Below, piece by piece: positions 52,669 to 64,000 of a stretch of 64,000 bases of DNA (positions are counted from its first letter, which is position 1; the number at the start of each line of letters is the position of its first letter). Source of the DNA: Archangium gephyra (GTDB lineage: Bacteria; Myxococcota; Myxococcia; Myxococcales; Myxococcaceae); assembly GCF_001027285.1 (NCBI RefSeq), contig NZ_CP011509.1, positions 11,804,501 to 11,868,500 of the forward strand. The letters are read 5' to 3'. A program made the position numbers and the translations under genes. The notes under the pieces are model-generated. The model saw nothing but the letters and a program-made list of their open reading frames with translations. It did not search any database and was not told the origin of the DNA.

Positions 52669-54282
52669 ATGGTGAAGGAGTACCGGAGTCCTGGGGCACA
52701 GCGGAGTTCGCCACGGTGGATATCAGCAGGCGCCCTCGCGCTCATCACCCTCGTCCTTCATACGGCCTGCGCCGCGCGCGTACCCATGAGTGGACAGATG
52801 GCACCGGAAGACCGCTCGCGGAGATTGTCGGCAGCGGAGAGTGAGGCCCGCTCGGCGCCGAGCGAGCTGCAGCCGGTGGTGGTCATCTACGGAGATGTCC
52901 TCGAGGCGCGCGGCAACACCCGGGTGGTGGCCCTCACGAAGGAGCAGTACGAGCGCGCGGTAACGCAACTCGCCCACCGCTATCGGGTGAAGGGGACGCC
53001 GCAGGAGTACGCCCAGGGACTGCTCCAGGCCATGCCAGAGGAGGAACTACTCGCGGAGGTGTACCGCGACAGAGTGCTCACCCTGGTGCCGCTCAACGAC
53101 AAGGGACCGCTCGTCCCCGAGGCCGAGGCTGCGTTGAAGGAGAAGTACCTCCGGTGGTGCGAGCAGCGCGGCGGGGGTGACTGCCTGGGCCTCTTCACGG
53201 ATGGGCCCTACCTGCGCACCGACGACAGGCGAACCCTGGCATTGGCCCTGGCCTTCGGCACGGTGCTGGACGAGACAAGAGCGGCCCTGGGGCGGGAGCT
53301 GAGCCCCCAGGCGATTCTCTCCTCGCTCGTGTGGGCCGCGGGGCTCTACCTCGCGCTGTGGTTGCTACCGGAGCCGGGCACGAAGGCCGTGGCGGCAGCG
53401 GTGTCCGTGGTGCTGCTCGCCTGGCTGGGAGTGGACGCCATGTGGGGCCTCATGGACGGGTGGGCCCGCATGGCACACCGGGCGCACGAGGCCACCACCT
53501 TCGAGGAGCTGGACGAGGCAGGGAAGGAATTCGGCCGGGTGATTGGGACGGACGCGGCCCGGGCCCTCATTCTCGCGGTGGCCACCCTCAGCGGGCGGAC
53601 GCTCGGCGAGATGGCCACGCACCTGCGCTCGCTGCCGGGCTTCAACCAGGCGCAGGCGCTGTGGGCGGCCCAGGGCCTCCAGGGCTCGGTGGCGGTAGCG
53701 ATGGAGGAGGTGGCAGCGGTCGAGGTGGTGGTGGAGGAGAGCCGCGCGCTCGTCGTCCTCGCGTCGCCACAGGCTGCGGTGGCCCTCAACGTCCTGGCCA
53801 GGAGCGGCGCTGCGGGAGCTGCTGGCGGGAACTCGGGCACCGTGGCCATCCAGCACCGCGGCGGCAACAAGCAGGTGGTCCTCGGCAATGGGGAGCGATG
53901 GCACCTCCCAAGAGGCAAGAGCTACAAGGACATACCGGCGGAGGACCGGCTGGGTGACGAGCTGCAAGCGGCCGTGAAGGAGGAGGCGGGGAAGTGGTCT
54001 TCGCGTGAGCTCTCACAAGCGGAGCTCAGGGCCATCGACGAGATGCGTGGTCAGGGCCAAGAGCACTGGGCCAATCTGCTGGAGCGGCAAGCACGCGGTC
54101 GGTGGGTGGAGGCACGGCTGAGGGACCGGTTCCCACATCTGTCTTGGAACAACCGAGGCATCGATATCACGGGCCCGTCAGGCCAGAGCTACCACTATGA
54201 AATCCTGTCTGGTACGGAGTCGAACTTCGCACTGCATGGGCGCCGGATGGCGAGCACCTTCTTCCGCATGATCTTCTTCTGA
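52669..54282 (+). CDS. SitA-family polymorphic toxin lipoprotein
   Basis: 537 residues from ATG 52669 (GAAGGAAAGG upstream). A signal peptide ends in lipobox LHTAC (Cys34). The N-terminal carrier (about 35-210) is followed by a hydrophobic double segment (about 212-265: ILSSLVWAAGLYLALWLLPEP and AAVSVVLLAWLGVDAMWGLMDGW), a helical region, and after a Gly/Ala hinge near 385 a C-terminal domain (about 387-537) that is probably the toxic effector. It includes RGIDITGPSGQSYHYEILSG, which could be a nuclease active-site strand pair. This matches the SitA toxins that pass between cells by TraA/TraB outer-membrane exchange. The immunity gene lies 7 bases downstream. Confidence 0.75.
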   Translation: MVKEYRSPGAQRSSPRWISAGALALITLVLHTACAARVPMSGQMAPEDRSRRLSAAESEARSAPSELQPVVVIYGDVLEARGNTRVVALTKEQYERAVTQLAHRYRVKGTPQEYAQGLLQAMPEEELLAEVYRDRVLTLVPLNDKGPLVPEAEAALKEKYLRWCEQRGGGDCLGLFTDGPYLRTDDRRTLALALAFGTVLDETRAALGRELSPQAILSSLVWAAGLYLALWLLPEPGTKAVAAAVSVVLLAWLGVDAMWGLMDGWARMAHRAHEATTFEELDEAGKEFGRVIGTDAARALILAVATLSGRTLGEMATHLRSLPGFNQAQALWAAQGLQGSVAVAMEEVAAVEVVVEESRALVVLASPQAAVALNVLARSGAAGAAGGNSGTVAIQHRGGNKQVVLGNGERWHLPRGKSYKDIPAEDRLGDELQAAVKEEAGKWSSRELSQAELRAIDEMRGQGQEHWANLLERQARGRWVEARLRDRFPHLSWNNRGIDITGPSGQSYHYEILSGTESNFALHGRRMASTFFRMIFF

Positions 54283-54289
54283 GGTCCGC

Positions 54290-54904
54290 GTGACTCCCAA
54301 CATCCACTACGAGGATCGCGAGATCGTGGGCGAGCGGTTGGAGCTGACGAAGGGCCCCCTCTACTGGCTCGGCCCCCAGCTCACGCTGCGTCATTGCACC
54401 CTCGTGATCAGCGTTGCCTCGCGAGCACTGACCCTGATGTCCGGGCAACTGATCGATTGCACCATCCAGGCAAAGAGCGAGTTGAAGAACAAGCGGTGGG
54501 CGCGGATGAACTTCCAGGGATGCCGCTTCAAGGGCCGGTTCACGGGCAACGACTTTGGCTTCCTCGAGGACGACCTCGACAAGTGGCGGCTCGGGGGAAT
54601 CGAGAACTGCGACTTCTCCGAAGCCCGGCTCGACGCCTGCCGGTTCTACAACTGCGACATGAGCACGATCCGGCTGCCACGGTGGCCGTGCTTCACCCTC
54701 CTGGATCCGGTCCGCCGCGTGGCGGAACTGGCCCGGAGGGAGTGGCCGGGCAGATACGGCTCGGTGGTGATCGAGGGCCTCCGGAAGCAGGAGGAGAGCA
54801 TCGTGGCGCTGACCGACCATGCACCCTCGGTAGCGGCGCAGCTCGGCACGACGGCGGAGGCGCTCCAAGCCGCGTTGAAGGGCCTCCAGGGCGTCGTCAT
54901 GTAG
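54290..54904 (+). CDS. Putative SitI-type immunity protein, pentapeptide-like
   Basis: 204 residues with GTG start 54290, 7 bases after the toxin stop and preceded by GAGG. Soluble, no signal peptide. The middle (about 60-130) is made of short beta strands with a pentapeptide-repeat feel (MNFQGCRFKGRFTGNDFG, IENCDFSEARLDACRFYNCD), suggesting a right-handed beta-helix, followed by a helical C-terminus. Position and size fit the immunity gene that protects against the preceding toxin. Lower GC bias than the toxin N-terminus suggests turnover of the effector/immunity pair. Confidence 0.62.
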   Translation: MTPNIHYEDREIVGERLELTKGPLYWLGPQLTLRHCTLVISVASRALTLMSGQLIDCTIQAKSELKNKRWARMNFQGCRFKGRFTGNDFGFLEDDLDKWRLGGIENCDFSEARLDACRFYNCDMSTIRLPRWPCFTLLDPVRRVAELARREWPGRYGSVVIEGLRKQEESIVALTDHAPSVAAQLGTTAEALQAALKGLQGVVM

Positions 54905-55053
54905 ACGCTTCCGGTCTCGGGAACGGCGCGGCTCGTTCCACATGACCTCCCCCAGGAGGTGGCGCCCGGCCGCACGGCCCCCCTCCCGCCCACCGGGCCT
55001 GGGCCCACCATGACCCTTTTCTCCCGGCGCCTTGGCAGGTATGCACCGGTGCG

Positions 55054-56628
55054 ATGAAGAACGCCGAGCAAGCCCAGTTGCCCCCGTCCACGGAGCCTCA
55101 ATCCGCCCTGTCGCTAGCGGAGGTGCACGAGGTCACGCGCATCCTCGGAGCCATCGCCGAGAACCGCATGCTGCTCAACGGCATCCCCGAGGCGGACCGG
55201 AAGGCCATGCTGGAGGTGGCCGGCCGCGTGTTGTACCCGGACCGCACCACGCTCACCCGGCTCCACAAGGCGATGAGGCGTGAGCGCAAGGAGGCGAAGC
55301 GCGAGCACGACCGCACCATCCGCGCGACCACGGAGATCCGCTCCCTGCGCCGCGCCCCCATCTTCACCGCGCCGCAGCTGCCTCCGCCCCCGCCCTCCGA
55401 GGAGGGTCCGGAGCGCGTCCTCGAGGTGCCTCGCCGCTGCTACGTCTGCAAGGCGGAGTACCGCAAGCTGCACTTCTTCTACGACACGCTGTGCCGCGAG
55501 TGCGGAGACTTCAACTACGCGAAGCGGACCCAGCGGGCCCCGCTGTCCGGGAAGGTCGCGCTCATCACCGGCGCGCGCGTGAAGATCGGCTATCAGGCGT
55601 CGCTGATGTTGTTGCGCTCGGGAGCCCGCGTCATCGCCACCACCCGCTTCCCCAAGGACTCGGCGGAGCGCTACGCGCGCGAGCCCGACTTCTCCGACTG
55701 GTCGCACCGGCTGCACATCCATGGGCTCGACCTGCGGCACGCCCCCAGCGTCGAGCTCTTCGCGCGGCACCTCGAGCAGACGCACCACCGGCTGGACATC
55801 CTCATCAACAACGCGGCGCAGACGGTGCGCCGGCCGCCCGGCTTCTACTCGCACCTGCTGCAGGGCGAGCTGCGCCGTGTCTCGGAGCTCCCCGCGGAGC
55901 TGCGCCCCCTGCTCGCCGGACACGAGGAGTGCGTCGCGTCGGTGCAGCCCACGCTGGGCGCGGGCGGCACGGACCCCTCGTCGCTCATGCCCACGTGGCG
56001 CAGCAGCGACCCGGCCATCGGCATCCACTCGTCCGCCGCGCTGTCGCTGCTCCCCTATGCCCTCGAGCAGGAGGGCGACACCAGCGCCCTCTTCCCCCAG
56101 GGACGGCTGGACGCGGACCTGCAGCAGGTGGACCTGCGCGAGGTGAACTCCTGGCGGATGAAGCTCGCGGACGTGTCGACGGCCGAGATGCTGGAGGTCC
56201 ACCTGGTGAACGCGGTGGCGCCCTTCATCCTCTGCGGCAAGCTCAAGCCGCTGATGCTGCGTGACCGCTCCTCGCCCGGCCACATCGTGAACGTCTCCGC
56301 GATGGAGGGCAGCTTCTCGCGCGGGACGAAGACGGACAAACATCCCCACACGAACATGGCCAAGGCCGCGCTGAACATGATGACGCTGACCTCCGCGCCC
56401 GACTACGCGAAGGACAACATCTTCATGAACGCGGCGGACACCGGCTGGGTCACCGACGAGGACCCGGCGCAGCACTCCGAGCGCAAGCAGAACGAGCTCG
56501 ACTTCCACCCGCCGCTGGACATCGTCGACGGAGCGGCCCGTGTGGTGGACCCCGTCATGACCGCGGAGAACACCCGCCACTTCGTGTGGGGCAACTTCTT
56601 CAAGGACTACCGTCACCACCCGTGGTGA
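55054..56628 (+). CDS. SDR-family oxidoreductase with N-terminal zinc ribbon
   Basis: 524 residues, double the usual SDR length. The N-terminal 125 residues are charged; a Cys4 zinc ribbon follows (Cys129-x2-Cys132, Cys147-x2-Cys150, RRCYVCKAEY and LCRECGDF). The Rossmann SDR domain starts near 168: ALITGARVKIGY (TGxxxxxG, residue 172 on), DIR-type RFPKDSAERYA, NNAAQT (near 253). In the catalytic block the lysine is in TNMAKAALNM, but the position four residues before it is Thr rather than Tyr, so ordinary dehydrogenase activity is doubtful. It may be a NAD(P)-binding regulator. GC bias is normal. Confidence 0.8.
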   Translation: MKNAEQAQLPPSTEPQSALSLAEVHEVTRILGAIAENRMLLNGIPEADRKAMLEVAGRVLYPDRTTLTRLHKAMRRERKEAKREHDRTIRATTEIRSLRRAPIFTAPQLPPPPPSEEGPERVLEVPRRCYVCKAEYRKLHFFYDTLCRECGDFNYAKRTQRAPLSGKVALITGARVKIGYQASLMLLRSGARVIATTRFPKDSAERYAREPDFSDWSHRLHIHGLDLRHAPSVELFARHLEQTHHRLDILINNAAQTVRRPPGFYSHLLQGELRRVSELPAELRPLLAGHEECVASVQPTLGAGGTDPSSLMPTWRSSDPAIGIHSSAALSLLPYALEQEGDTSALFPQGRLDADLQQVDLREVNSWRMKLADVSTAEMLEVHLVNAVAPFILCGKLKPLMLRDRSSPGHIVNVSAMEGSFSRGTKTDKHPHTNMAKAALNMMTLTSAPDYAKDNIFMNAADTGWVTDEDPAQHSERKQNELDFHPPLDIVDGAARVVDPVMTAENTRHFVWGNFFKDYRHHPW

Positions 56629-56634
56629 CGGTCC

Positions 56635-56898
56635 TCAGCAGTCGAACCGCGTGCAGGCCAGCGCGCTGGGACAGGCATCGACGGCATTGCATGGGAAGTC
56701 GGTGAACTCGCGAGGGCCGCCGCAGCCACGCGGCGGATAGTGGCGCATGCCCCCCACCGCGTCCGCCAGTTCGTCCTCCTCGAGCTCGGTCACCGGTTTG
56801 CCGGACGGGAGCTCGGGGAGCGCCGCCCGCTCCTCCGAGGTGAGGCTCGCGCGGAACGCGGGATCCTTCCACGCACGGATGATGGTGTCTGCTCGCAT
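56635..56898 (-). CDS. RiPP precursor, mersacidin/lichenicidin-type leader, five-Cys core
   Basis: 87 residues from ATG 56898 with AGGAGG 6 bases upstream. The first 50 residues form a leader of the type seen in mersacidin/lichenicidin-family lantibiotics (DTIIRAWKDPAFRASLTSEE near the start, EEDELADAVGG at the end). AVGG at 47-50 is a double-glycine cleavage site for a C39 peptidase. The 37-residue core has Cys at 59, 70, 76, 82 and 87 and only three Ser/Thr (66, 78, 83). So five Cys would need disulfides, few thioether rings or another modification. No LanM gene is present in the window. The dual ABC exporter genes lie upstream on the same strand. Confidence 0.85.
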   Translation of the reverse strand: MRADTIIRAWKDPAFRASLTSEERAALPELPSGKPVTELEEDELADAVGGMRHYPPRGCGGPREFTDFPCNAVDACPSALACTRFDC

Positions 56899-56979
56899 GC
56901 TGTCCTCCTGGTAGGTCTCCTCCGGATGGAGAAGACACGTCCAGGTGGATGGAGTGGCCTCGCGCCGAGTGTGACGGGC

Positions 56980-58800
56980 TCACCCCACCGCGATGCCGCC
57001 GCCCGCGTAGAGCTGCTCGATGACCCCGGCGTAGCGCGCGCTGATGCCACGCCGCTTGAGCTTCATGGTGGGCGTGAGCACGTCGGAGTCGGGCAGCCAC
57101 TCGTCCCCCACCAACGCGAAGCGTTTGATCTGCTCGACGCTGGAGACGCGCCGGTTCAGCTCGGCCAGCCCGCGGGAGAGCTCCTGGTGCACGGCCGGGT
57201 CCTCCGCCAGCGCGCGCAAATCGGTGGCCGCGAGGCCCCGCGCCTTCGCCCACCCGGGCGCCACCTCGGGGTTGAGCTGGAGCACCGCCACCAGGTAGGG
57301 CCGCCGGTCTCCGATGGTGGCCGCCTGCCCCACCAGCGGCAGCGTCTTCAACATCGCCTCCAGGTTCGCCGGTGAGACGTTCTTGCCGCCCGCGGTGATG
57401 AGCAGCTCCTTCTTGCGGTCCACGATCTTCAGGTAGCCCTCGGCGTCGATCTCCCCGATGTCCCCGGTGTGCAGCCAGCCGTCCGCATCGAGCGCCTCGG
57501 CGGTGCGCTCCGGGTCGTTCAGGTAGCCGGAGAAGACAATCCCGCCACGGAAGACGATCTCTCCATCCGCCAGCCGGCGCATCTCCACGCCGGGGATGGG
57601 CCGGCCCACCGTCCCTACCTTCACGCGGTGCGGGTCCCAGGTCATGGCACCAGTGCCCTCGCTCATGCCGAACAGCTCGGACATGGGCACTCCGATGTCG
57701 CGGAAGAACTGGATGACCTCGGGCGGAATGGGGGCCGCGCCGCTGAAGGCGAACTCCAGTGCCTCCAGACCGAGCTTGTTGCGCAAGGGCGCGAACGCCG
57801 CCGTGTCCACCGTCTCCCAGGCCTGCTTCAGCTCGGCCGGAAGCGGCACACCGAGCGCCTTCGCGTCGCTCACCTTGCGACCCACCAAGAGGGCCTTCTC
57901 GAAGCGCTCCGCCCGTGCGGGGTCCGCCGCCACCGAGGCGCGGATGCCCGCGTGGAGCTTCTCCCAGACGCGCGGGGGCCCGAACATGAACGTGGGCCGC
58001 ACGCTGGCCAAGTACGTGGACAGCTGCGCCGCGTCCGGACAACAGGTGGCCTCGCTGCCCCAGGCGGTGTGCAGGTAGTGCGTGACGATGCGCTCGGCGA
58101 TGTGCGCCATGGGCAGGAACGAGACGACGCGCTTGCCCGCGCCGTCGCGGCCCAGATAGTGGAACAGCGACTCGAGCTCGGCGGAGATGTTCCGGTGCGT
58201 GAGCATCACGCCCTTGGGCTGACCGGTGGTGCCCGAGGTGTAGATGAGCGTGGCCAGGTCTCCCGGCTGGACCGCCGCGGCGGCCTGCTCGATATCGAGC
58301 GGAGGAGCCGAGAGCAGCTCGGACAGCTCGCGCACGCCTTGCGGAGCCGCCCCCGTGCCGCCCACCCGGAGCACCTGCCGCAGCCGCGGCAGCGATGCGC
58401 GGGCCTCCAGCACCCGGGATAGGAAGGGGCCGTCCTCGGCCACGGCCAACACCGCCTCACAGTGTCCGGCGAGATAGGCGATCTGCTCGGCCGAGGAGGA
58501 GTTGTAGATGGACACCGGGGTGGCGCCCGCGAGCAGCGCGCCCACGTCCGCGATGTGGAACTCGGGCCGGTTGCGCATCAGCAGGATGATGCGGTCCCCC
58601 CGCTTCACCCCGAGCTCGCGCAGGCCGTTGGCGAGGCGAGCGGCCTTGTCCGCGTACTCACGCCAGGTCCAGGAGCCAAAGCCCTCGCCCTCGCGCCAGC
58701 GCAAGGCGGTGGCCTCGGGTTGGCGCCGGACCGTGTCGAGAAACGCGACGGGGACGGTGCGGACGGACGGCTCGGAAGAGTCAGGAATGGGGAGGTTCAC
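56980..58800 (-). CDS. Long-chain acyl-CoA synthetase (AMP-forming ligase)
   Basis: 606 residues, the usual length of FadD15-type long-chain acyl-CoA ligases, which activate fatty acids with ATP to acyl-adenylate and then acyl-CoA. The AMP-binding motif LIYTSGTTGQPKGVMLTHRN (near 185), ELFGMSEGTG (near 345, pocket), HTGDIGEIDAEGYLKIVDRKK (near 420, the Asp-Arg pair) and TPTMKLKRR near the C-terminus (catalytic Lys) are present. It lies between the ABC exporter genes (69 bases away) and the RiPP precursor (81 bases away) on one strand, so a role in acylating the peptide is possible but unproven; housekeeping lipid metabolism is the simpler explanation. Confidence 0.92.
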   Translation of the reverse strand: MNLPIPDSSEPSVRTVPVAFLDTVRRQPEATALRWREGEGFGSWTWREYADKAARLANGLRELGVKRGDRIILLMRNRPEFHIADVGALLAGATPVSIYNSSSAEQIAYLAGHCEAVLAVAEDGPFLSRVLEARASLPRLRQVLRVGGTGAAPQGVRELSELLSAPPLDIEQAAAAVQPGDLATLIYTSGTTGQPKGVMLTHRNISAELESLFHYLGRDGAGKRVVSFLPMAHIAERIVTHYLHTAWGSEATCCPDAAQLSTYLASVRPTFMFGPPRVWEKLHAGIRASVAADPARAERFEKALLVGRKVSDAKALGVPLPAELKQAWETVDTAAFAPLRNKLGLEALEFAFSGAAPIPPEVIQFFRDIGVPMSELFGMSEGTGAMTWDPHRVKVGTVGRPIPGVEMRRLADGEIVFRGGIVFSGYLNDPERTAEALDADGWLHTGDIGEIDAEGYLKIVDRKKELLITAGGKNVSPANLEAMLKTLPLVGQAATIGDRRPYLVAVLQLNPEVAPGWAKARGLAATDLRALAEDPAVHQELSRGLAELNRRVSSVEQIKRFALVGDEWLPDSDVLTPTMKLKRRGISARYAGVIEQLYAGGGIAVG

Positions 58801-58869
58801 GGCGGCTCCTATCTCGGGGGCGAGGGGGAAAGCTTCGCAGATTCGTTGAGGTACGCGACACCCCCGCCC

Positions 58870-60985
58870 TCAGGGATGCGCGATGACGATGAGCGTGGAC
58901 GCACGGGCTTCGACACAGGCCATCACCTTGCGCATGGTCACGGGATCCAGCGCGCCAAAGGCCTCGTCGAGCACCACCACCCGGGCCCGCTGCAGCAGCG
59001 CCCGCGCCACGAAGACACGGCTCTGCTCGCCGTGCGAGAGCTGCCAGCCACGCTCGCCCACCAGCTCCATCAATCCCGAGGGCATGCGTGCCAGCAACTC
59101 GCCCAGCCCGAGCTCCTCACAGAGCGCCTTCGCGGTGTTCAGGTCATCGGGGGTGGGAGGCCAGGTGCGTCCCAGCAACAGGTTCATCGCCAGCGTGCCG
59201 GACACCACGTGGTTCTCGTGGAACTGGGGCGCACCGGCGATCTGCGCGCCCCACCCGTCCCGCGTCCAGGTCGCCATGTCCAGGCCTCCGAGCAGCAACA
59301 GGCCCGAGCCCTGGCCTCGCAGTCCCGTCAGGATGGAGGCGAACGTGGATTTGCCCGAGCCCGAGGGCCCCTCGAGCAACACGCGCTCACCGGCGCGCAC
59401 GGACAGCGAGGCCCGCTCGATCACCGCCCGGGGAGCCCCCGTGTGCTTGAAGACCAGGTCGCGCACCTCGAGCAGGGCCTGGGTCTCCGGAGGAGCCGCC
59501 TCGGGAGGCAGGGGAGCGGCCGCGCCCCCCGTGGTGCTGGAGCTGGAGCGCCGGGCGGCCTCCAGGATGGGACGGACGCTGCGGAACAGCACGCGCGCCC
59601 CGGAGACGGCCAGGACGCCCACGGACAGCGAGCCCACGGCTCGCGCCGCCAGCAGCGCGGCGCCCACGCCCACCGCGATCCTCGCCGTCGAGGCGCCCGA
59701 GAGCACGGCGGGGAGCGTCGCGATGATCGCCACCGGCAGCAGTCCCCGCCTGGCGAGCGCCGACACCCGGGCCGTGGCCCCATCCAACTGCTCGGAGGAC
59801 TCGGCGTAGTGGGCCAGCTCCTGGTCCTCCGCCTCGTGCCACCGCTCCGGCTGCTCCTGCGCGAGCCGCGTCCGGTGGCCGAGCATGCGCTCGATGAGGG
59901 CATGCGTCATGGCGATCCGCGCCTGCGTCCACTCGCGGAAGCGCACCGCCTGGCGCACGACGAGCACCGCCAGCACGCCGCAGAATCCGCCCAGCGCCAC
60001 CAGCCCGTACCAGCCCGCGGGGCCCGTCACCATCACGCTCGCCGCCAGCACCAGGTCCACCACCGCCAGCAGGCTGGCGAAACCTCCCGTCAGCACGAGC
60101 TGCTCCATCCCCGCGCTCTCGAAGGTCCTCCCGACGAACTCGCCAATGCCACCGCGGCGGGACTCGTCCACGGGCAGCGCGAGCGCCCCCGCCAGCAATT
60201 GCCTGCGCATCAGCGCGGAGAGCTGCATCGCGAGGGAGCCCTGCACCCAGGCCAGCGCCGCCTGGAGCGGCACCAGCGTCAGCCCCATGAGCGCCCAGGC
60301 CCAGAGCCACCCCGCGTCCAGGTGTCCCTCGAAGGCCCCCCGTCCGATCAACCACCAGCTGGAGAGCACACACACCTGGATGACAGCCGCCACCGCGAAG
60401 AGCAGCAACAGCCGCCGTCCGGCCTTCAGGGCCCGCAGGTGATGGCGCATGCGAGCGCCAGGGGGCAACCGGAGCGTGCGCGCGGTGAACAGGTAGACGT
60501 TGGCGAGCTGCGCCCCCAGCAACGCCCGCCGGGCCAGGGTCCGATGGGGCTCCTCCAGGGCGGTCTGCTCCAGGACGCGATCGACCACGGGTCCCTGGAT
60601 GTGCTCGACGCGCGCCTGCGCGGCGGCGGTCAGCGAGGAGAGAGGAACCTCGTGCACCGTCTCATCCGGGGCGATGACCCGCGCGGTCCGCCCCGAGGAC
60701 GACAGGCGGAGCAGCGCGACCACACGCGCATCCGTCATCTCCACGAGCGCGGGAGCCGCGCGGCCCAGGGCACGCTCGACCTCGCCATGGCGCGTGTAGT
60801 GCGGTTGCAGCTCGAGCCCCAACGCCAGGGCCACCCCGTCCATCCACTCGCCCACGCGGCTCTGATCCGCGGGCACCGCACGCGAGAGGGTGGGCAGCGG
60901 GTTGGGCAGCGGCATCCGCGCCGCTCTCGCCAACGCCTCCATGGCCTCGCCCGCGCGCTCCAGCGGCCAGGCCAGTGCCTTCAGT

Positions 60986-60996
<11 letters not shown>
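58870..60996 (-). CDS. NHLM-like bacteriocin ABC exporter, non-peptidase subunit
   Basis: 708 residues from ATG 60996 (GGGGG 7 bases upstream); ATG 61002 is two codons earlier. The first ~200 residues are a soluble domain (no C39 catalytic Cys/His), then six helices (about 215-490) in ABC exporter arrangement, then an ATPase: Walker A GPSGSGKST (near 545), signature LSHGEQSRV, Walker B VVVLDEAFGALD. The protein ends at VIAHP, just after the switch His, so it lacks the usual C-terminal extension. The start overlaps the end of the peptidase-ABC gene by 11 bases. The pair resembles the NHLM (TIGR03796/TIGR03797) exporters of RiPPs. Confidence 0.85.
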
Positions 60997-63688
<2,692 letters not shown>

Positions 63689-63692
63689 GGAC

Positions 63693-64000
63693 TCAGCTCC
63701 CGCCCTTCGGCTGCTGGGCCTGGGCCTGGACCTGCGCCGGGGCCCGCGCCGGAGCCGGGCCCTCGAGCCCCTGCCCCATGGTGCGGAGCACGAGCCGCAT
63801 CGGCGTGGCCTCGCCCACCGCGACCTCGATGGAGCCTGGCAGACCATGCTCGAGCGGGATGCCCCGTGGCAGCTCGTCCACCGACAGCTCGACCCGCACC
63901 AGGCCGTCGCGCGCCTCACTGGCCACCGCCACCACGGAGGCCTGGATCATTCCGAACTCCGTCCAGGAGAAGCCCTCCAGCCGCATGCGCGCCCGTTGGC
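63693..64000 (-). CDS. HlyD-type membrane fusion protein, 3' part only
   Basis: The frame is open from the right edge to a TGA at 63693; no start codon is needed inside the window, since the residues before the internal Met (QRAR) continue the frame. Visible ~102 residues: MRLEGFSWTEFGMIQASV, RVELSVDELPRGIPLEHGL, GSIEVAVGEATPMRLVL, the end of a HlyD/beta-barrel domain, then an Ala/Gln/Pro-rich tail. This is the periplasmic adaptor expected with NHLM exporters (TIGR03794-like). It is cut by the window edge, not necessarily truncated in the genome. Confidence 0.8.
   Translation of the reverse strand, partial: QRARMRLEGFSWTEFGMIQASVVAVASEARDGLVRVELSVDELPRGIPLEHGLPGSIEVAVGEATPMRLVLRTMGQGLEGPAPARAPAQVQAQAQQPKGGS

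Noticed and set aside
54905-55053. GC-rich inverted repeats between the immunity gene and the SDR gene
   Set aside because: Short imperfect stems without a T-run; nothing distinguishes them from background in such GC-rich DNA.

Overview
The window is very GC-rich DNA with almost no space between genes and strong G/C bias at third codon positions. It looks like the chromosome of a myxobacterium, probably of the Myxococcus/Archangium/Cystobacter group. That is an inference from several features: a SitA-like swarm-inhibition toxin with an immunity partner, a Ser/Thr kinase with the HRDVSPQN catalytic loop, lipoproteins with Asp-Ala-Gly linkers, many secreted proteins of unknown function, and CCCTCTCCC/GGGAGAGGG palindromes between genes. 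I found no rRNA, tRNA, CRISPR array, transposase or prophage.

Layout. 0.2-4.7 kb: an ABC ATPase, a FtsX-type permease and an AttH/CrtC-like lipocalin form one operon. 4.7-13.3 kb: two tandem paralogous small proteins, an ETHE1-like metallo-hydrolase, an FHA protein, glycerol kinase, pterin carbinolamine dehydratase, an outer-membrane protein, an EamA transporter, a secreted threefold-repeat protein and a HAD phosphatase. 13.4-18.0 kb (minus strand): a secreted protein of three near-identical 84-residue repeats, a dapD / methyltransferase / dapE lysine-DAP cluster, a PRC-barrel-like protein, and a selenoprotein W-like gene read through an in-frame UGA. 18.1-19.5 kb: a PIN-domain toxin overlapping an unusually large upstream partner. 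19.6-26.8 kb: a PLP decarboxylase, a secreted protein, a GT2 glycosyltransferase, a CmpB-like membrane protein, mreB and an RCC1-repeat protein. 26.8-31.0 kb (minus): a MacAB-like operon of fusion protein, ATPase and two permeases. 31.2-40.4 kb: envelope proteins, a 2OG-oxygenase-like protein, a PIG-V-like mannosyltransferase, an MFS transporter, HutD, a VWA lipoprotein and a DUF5131 protein. 40.5-52.6 kb: M1 aminopeptidase, a LOG-like protein, an EEP-family hydrolase, a zinc-ribbon membrane protein, a giant Ig-like lipoprotein, a Ser/Thr kinase and a DUF2804 protein.

52.6-64 kb is the most accessory part. It holds the SitA/SitI-like toxin-immunity pair, a zinc-ribbon SDR without the usual catalytic Tyr, and on the minus strand a RiPP region: a mersacidin/lichenicidin-type leader peptide with a five-Cys core, a long-chain acyl-CoA ligase, two dissimilar NHLM-like ABC exporters (one with a C39 peptidase domain) and the 3' end of a HlyD-type fusion protein that runs off the right edge.

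The strongest new observations are: (i) a selenoprotein W homologue (Cys10-Gly-Ala-Sec13) hidden by its UGA codon, with a SECIS-like hairpin just downstream; (ii) the RiPP precursor with a dedicated dual-ABC exporter but no modifying enzyme in view; (iii) the SitA/SitI-like pair; and (iv) a PIN nuclease whose overlapping partner is far larger than a normal antitoxin.
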